Assembly (NCBI GenBank): GCA_005882765.1 | Contig: VBDV01000034.1 | Span: forward strand, 1 to 33,614 | Source of the DNA: Chloroflexota bacterium | Lineage (GTDB): Bacteria; Chloroflexota; Limnocylindria; P2-11E | DNA length: 33,614 bases | Reading direction: 5' to 3' | In this document: piece after piece, positions 33,067 through 33,614 of the stretch | Numbering within the stretch: the first letter of the stretch is position 1 | How the letters are laid out: the number at the start of each line of letters is the position of its first letter | Translations under genes and position numbers: made by a program | The notes under the pieces: generated by a model | The model's database searches: none | Seen by the model: the letters and a program-made list of their open reading frames with translations, nothing else | What the model was told of the DNA's origin: nothing

Positions 33067-33121
33067 GTTCGATGGATCGCCTGGTCGATCCTTCGGAGTA
33101 TCGCCTTGGTCGTCTGTCACG

Positions 33122-33592
33122 TCAGGGTTGCGATTGTGGCACGGTACCGCGAGCCCGCTCCGCAGCCGATTGGTCCAGCAACACGACGTCGCGCGCGGAA
33201 GCGGCCGCCCGCCGGTCTATCGAGACAAGGTGCGCGGGAGACGTGAGCACCTGAATGGTGAGTGCGCCGGGCGGCGGCACCGTGAACATCGCGCGTAGGG
33301 TGAGCGTGCCGCCGGAGCGATCGACGCGCACGACGCGAATGTCATAGCCGCCCGTACGCTGCGAGCCGGCGAAGGCAGCGAGGTACAGGCGAGTGGCGTC
33401 CCTCGCGGCGAGCCCACCAAGGCCCGTGAGTCCCAGATCGGTCGCGGCGACGACGCGCGGCCCGCCCTCGTAACCCGACTGCTGCGTAGAGCCGTGGTCG
33501 GTGAACGGAATGTTCTGAGCGTCGGTCACCTGCGCCGCCGGTCCAGCGCACGCGATAGTGGCGACGAGCAGGAGCTCACAGACCGAACGCAA
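33122..33592 (-). CDS. Exported PrcB-like domain protein, start possibly beyond window
   Basis: About 156 residues visible from TTG 33592. The N-terminus (LRSVCELLLVATIACAG) is a signal-like hydrophobic stretch, preceded in frame by RRSSRIA, so the true start may lie past the right edge. The mature part contains QQSGYEGGPRVVAATDL and RTGGYDIRVVRVDRSGGTLTLRAMFTVPPPGALTIQVLTSPAHLVSI, which matches the PrcB C-terminal domain (TGGY and TSPxHLVxI). PrcB is a partner of the Treponema PrtP protease; the function of distant relatives is unknown. It ends directly before kimA copy 2 and may share its transcript. Confidence 0.65.
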   Translation of the reverse strand: MRSVCELLLVATIACAGPAAQVTDAQNIPFTDHGSTQQSGYEGGPRVVAATDLGLTGLGGLAARDATRLYLAAFAGSQRTGGYDIRVVRVDRSGGTLTLRAMFTVPPPGALTIQVLTSPAHLVSIDRRAAASARDVVLLDQSAAERARGTVPQSQP

Positions 33593-33614
33593 GGCGATCC
33601 GCGAAGATCGACGG

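Overview
The window is a very GC-rich, densely packed bacterial chromosome segment. I count 34 genes: 32 complete, one certainly cut by the left edge and one possibly cut by the right edge. I see no IS element, phage gene, tRNA, rRNA or CRISPR array, and no stretch over 300 bases without a gene. The mix of an HspR-type heat-shock cluster, an MshA-like glycosyltransferase with an LmbE deacetylase, a ceoBC-like pair of RCK proteins, PolX and GlpX suggests a Chloroflexota- or Actinobacteriota-related lineage, perhaps an uncultivated one. That placement is inference from gene content only. Many first genes of transcripts have a TANNNT -10 hexamer ending 6-9 bases before the start codon and no Shine-Dalgarno site, so leaderless transcription appears common.

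Layout. 1-1655: an XRE-HTH/TPR regulator, partial and missing from the ORF track, divergent from a stand-alone receiver protein. 1663-3824 (minus): glycerate kinase and class II fructose-1,6-bisphosphatase. 3883-6814 (plus): a translationally coupled set of a BioF2/FemAB-like acyltransferase, an MshA-like glycosyltransferase and an LmbE deacetylase, resembling part of a mycothiol-type pathway. 6811-10953: a small membrane protein, a GIY-YIG/UVR nuclease, an APH-like kinase, purH, a membrane protein and acylphosphatase. 10953-14044 (minus): PolX and a second XRE/TPR regulator. 14155-15887 (plus): a small secreted peptide with an exact internal repeat, a small unknown protein, dtd, a methyltransferase and a membrane protein. 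15884-16906: an M28 lipoprotein peptidase. 16941-23505 (minus): hspR-lon-dnaJ-clpB.

23705-29368 (plus): a YegD-like Hsp70, a KdpD-like kinase lacking the KdpD and USP domains, a KdpE-like regulator and a KimA-like K+ permease. 29365-33592 (minus): a PrcB-like secreted protein, a second KimA-like permease, a stand-alone USP protein and two TrkA/RCK proteins. The last 10 kb therefore looks like a potassium-homeostasis island built from two convergent operons.

The best candidate for an undescribed system is the divergent pair at 12728-14373. It joins an XRE-TPR regulator of RRNPP-like architecture to a 72-residue secreted peptide ending in a duplicated FPEDPW motif. The intergenic inverted repeat TGTC-N11-GACA there recurs, with matching flanks, in front of the other XRE-TPR gene at the left edge. 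Other strong signals are four helically phased TTGA repeats before the first kimA, a hairpin that hides the trkA ribosome site with an anti-SD-like arm, probable non-AUG starts of purH (CTG) and dtd (ACG), and a perfect 17-bp inverted repeat at the 3' end of the APH gene.
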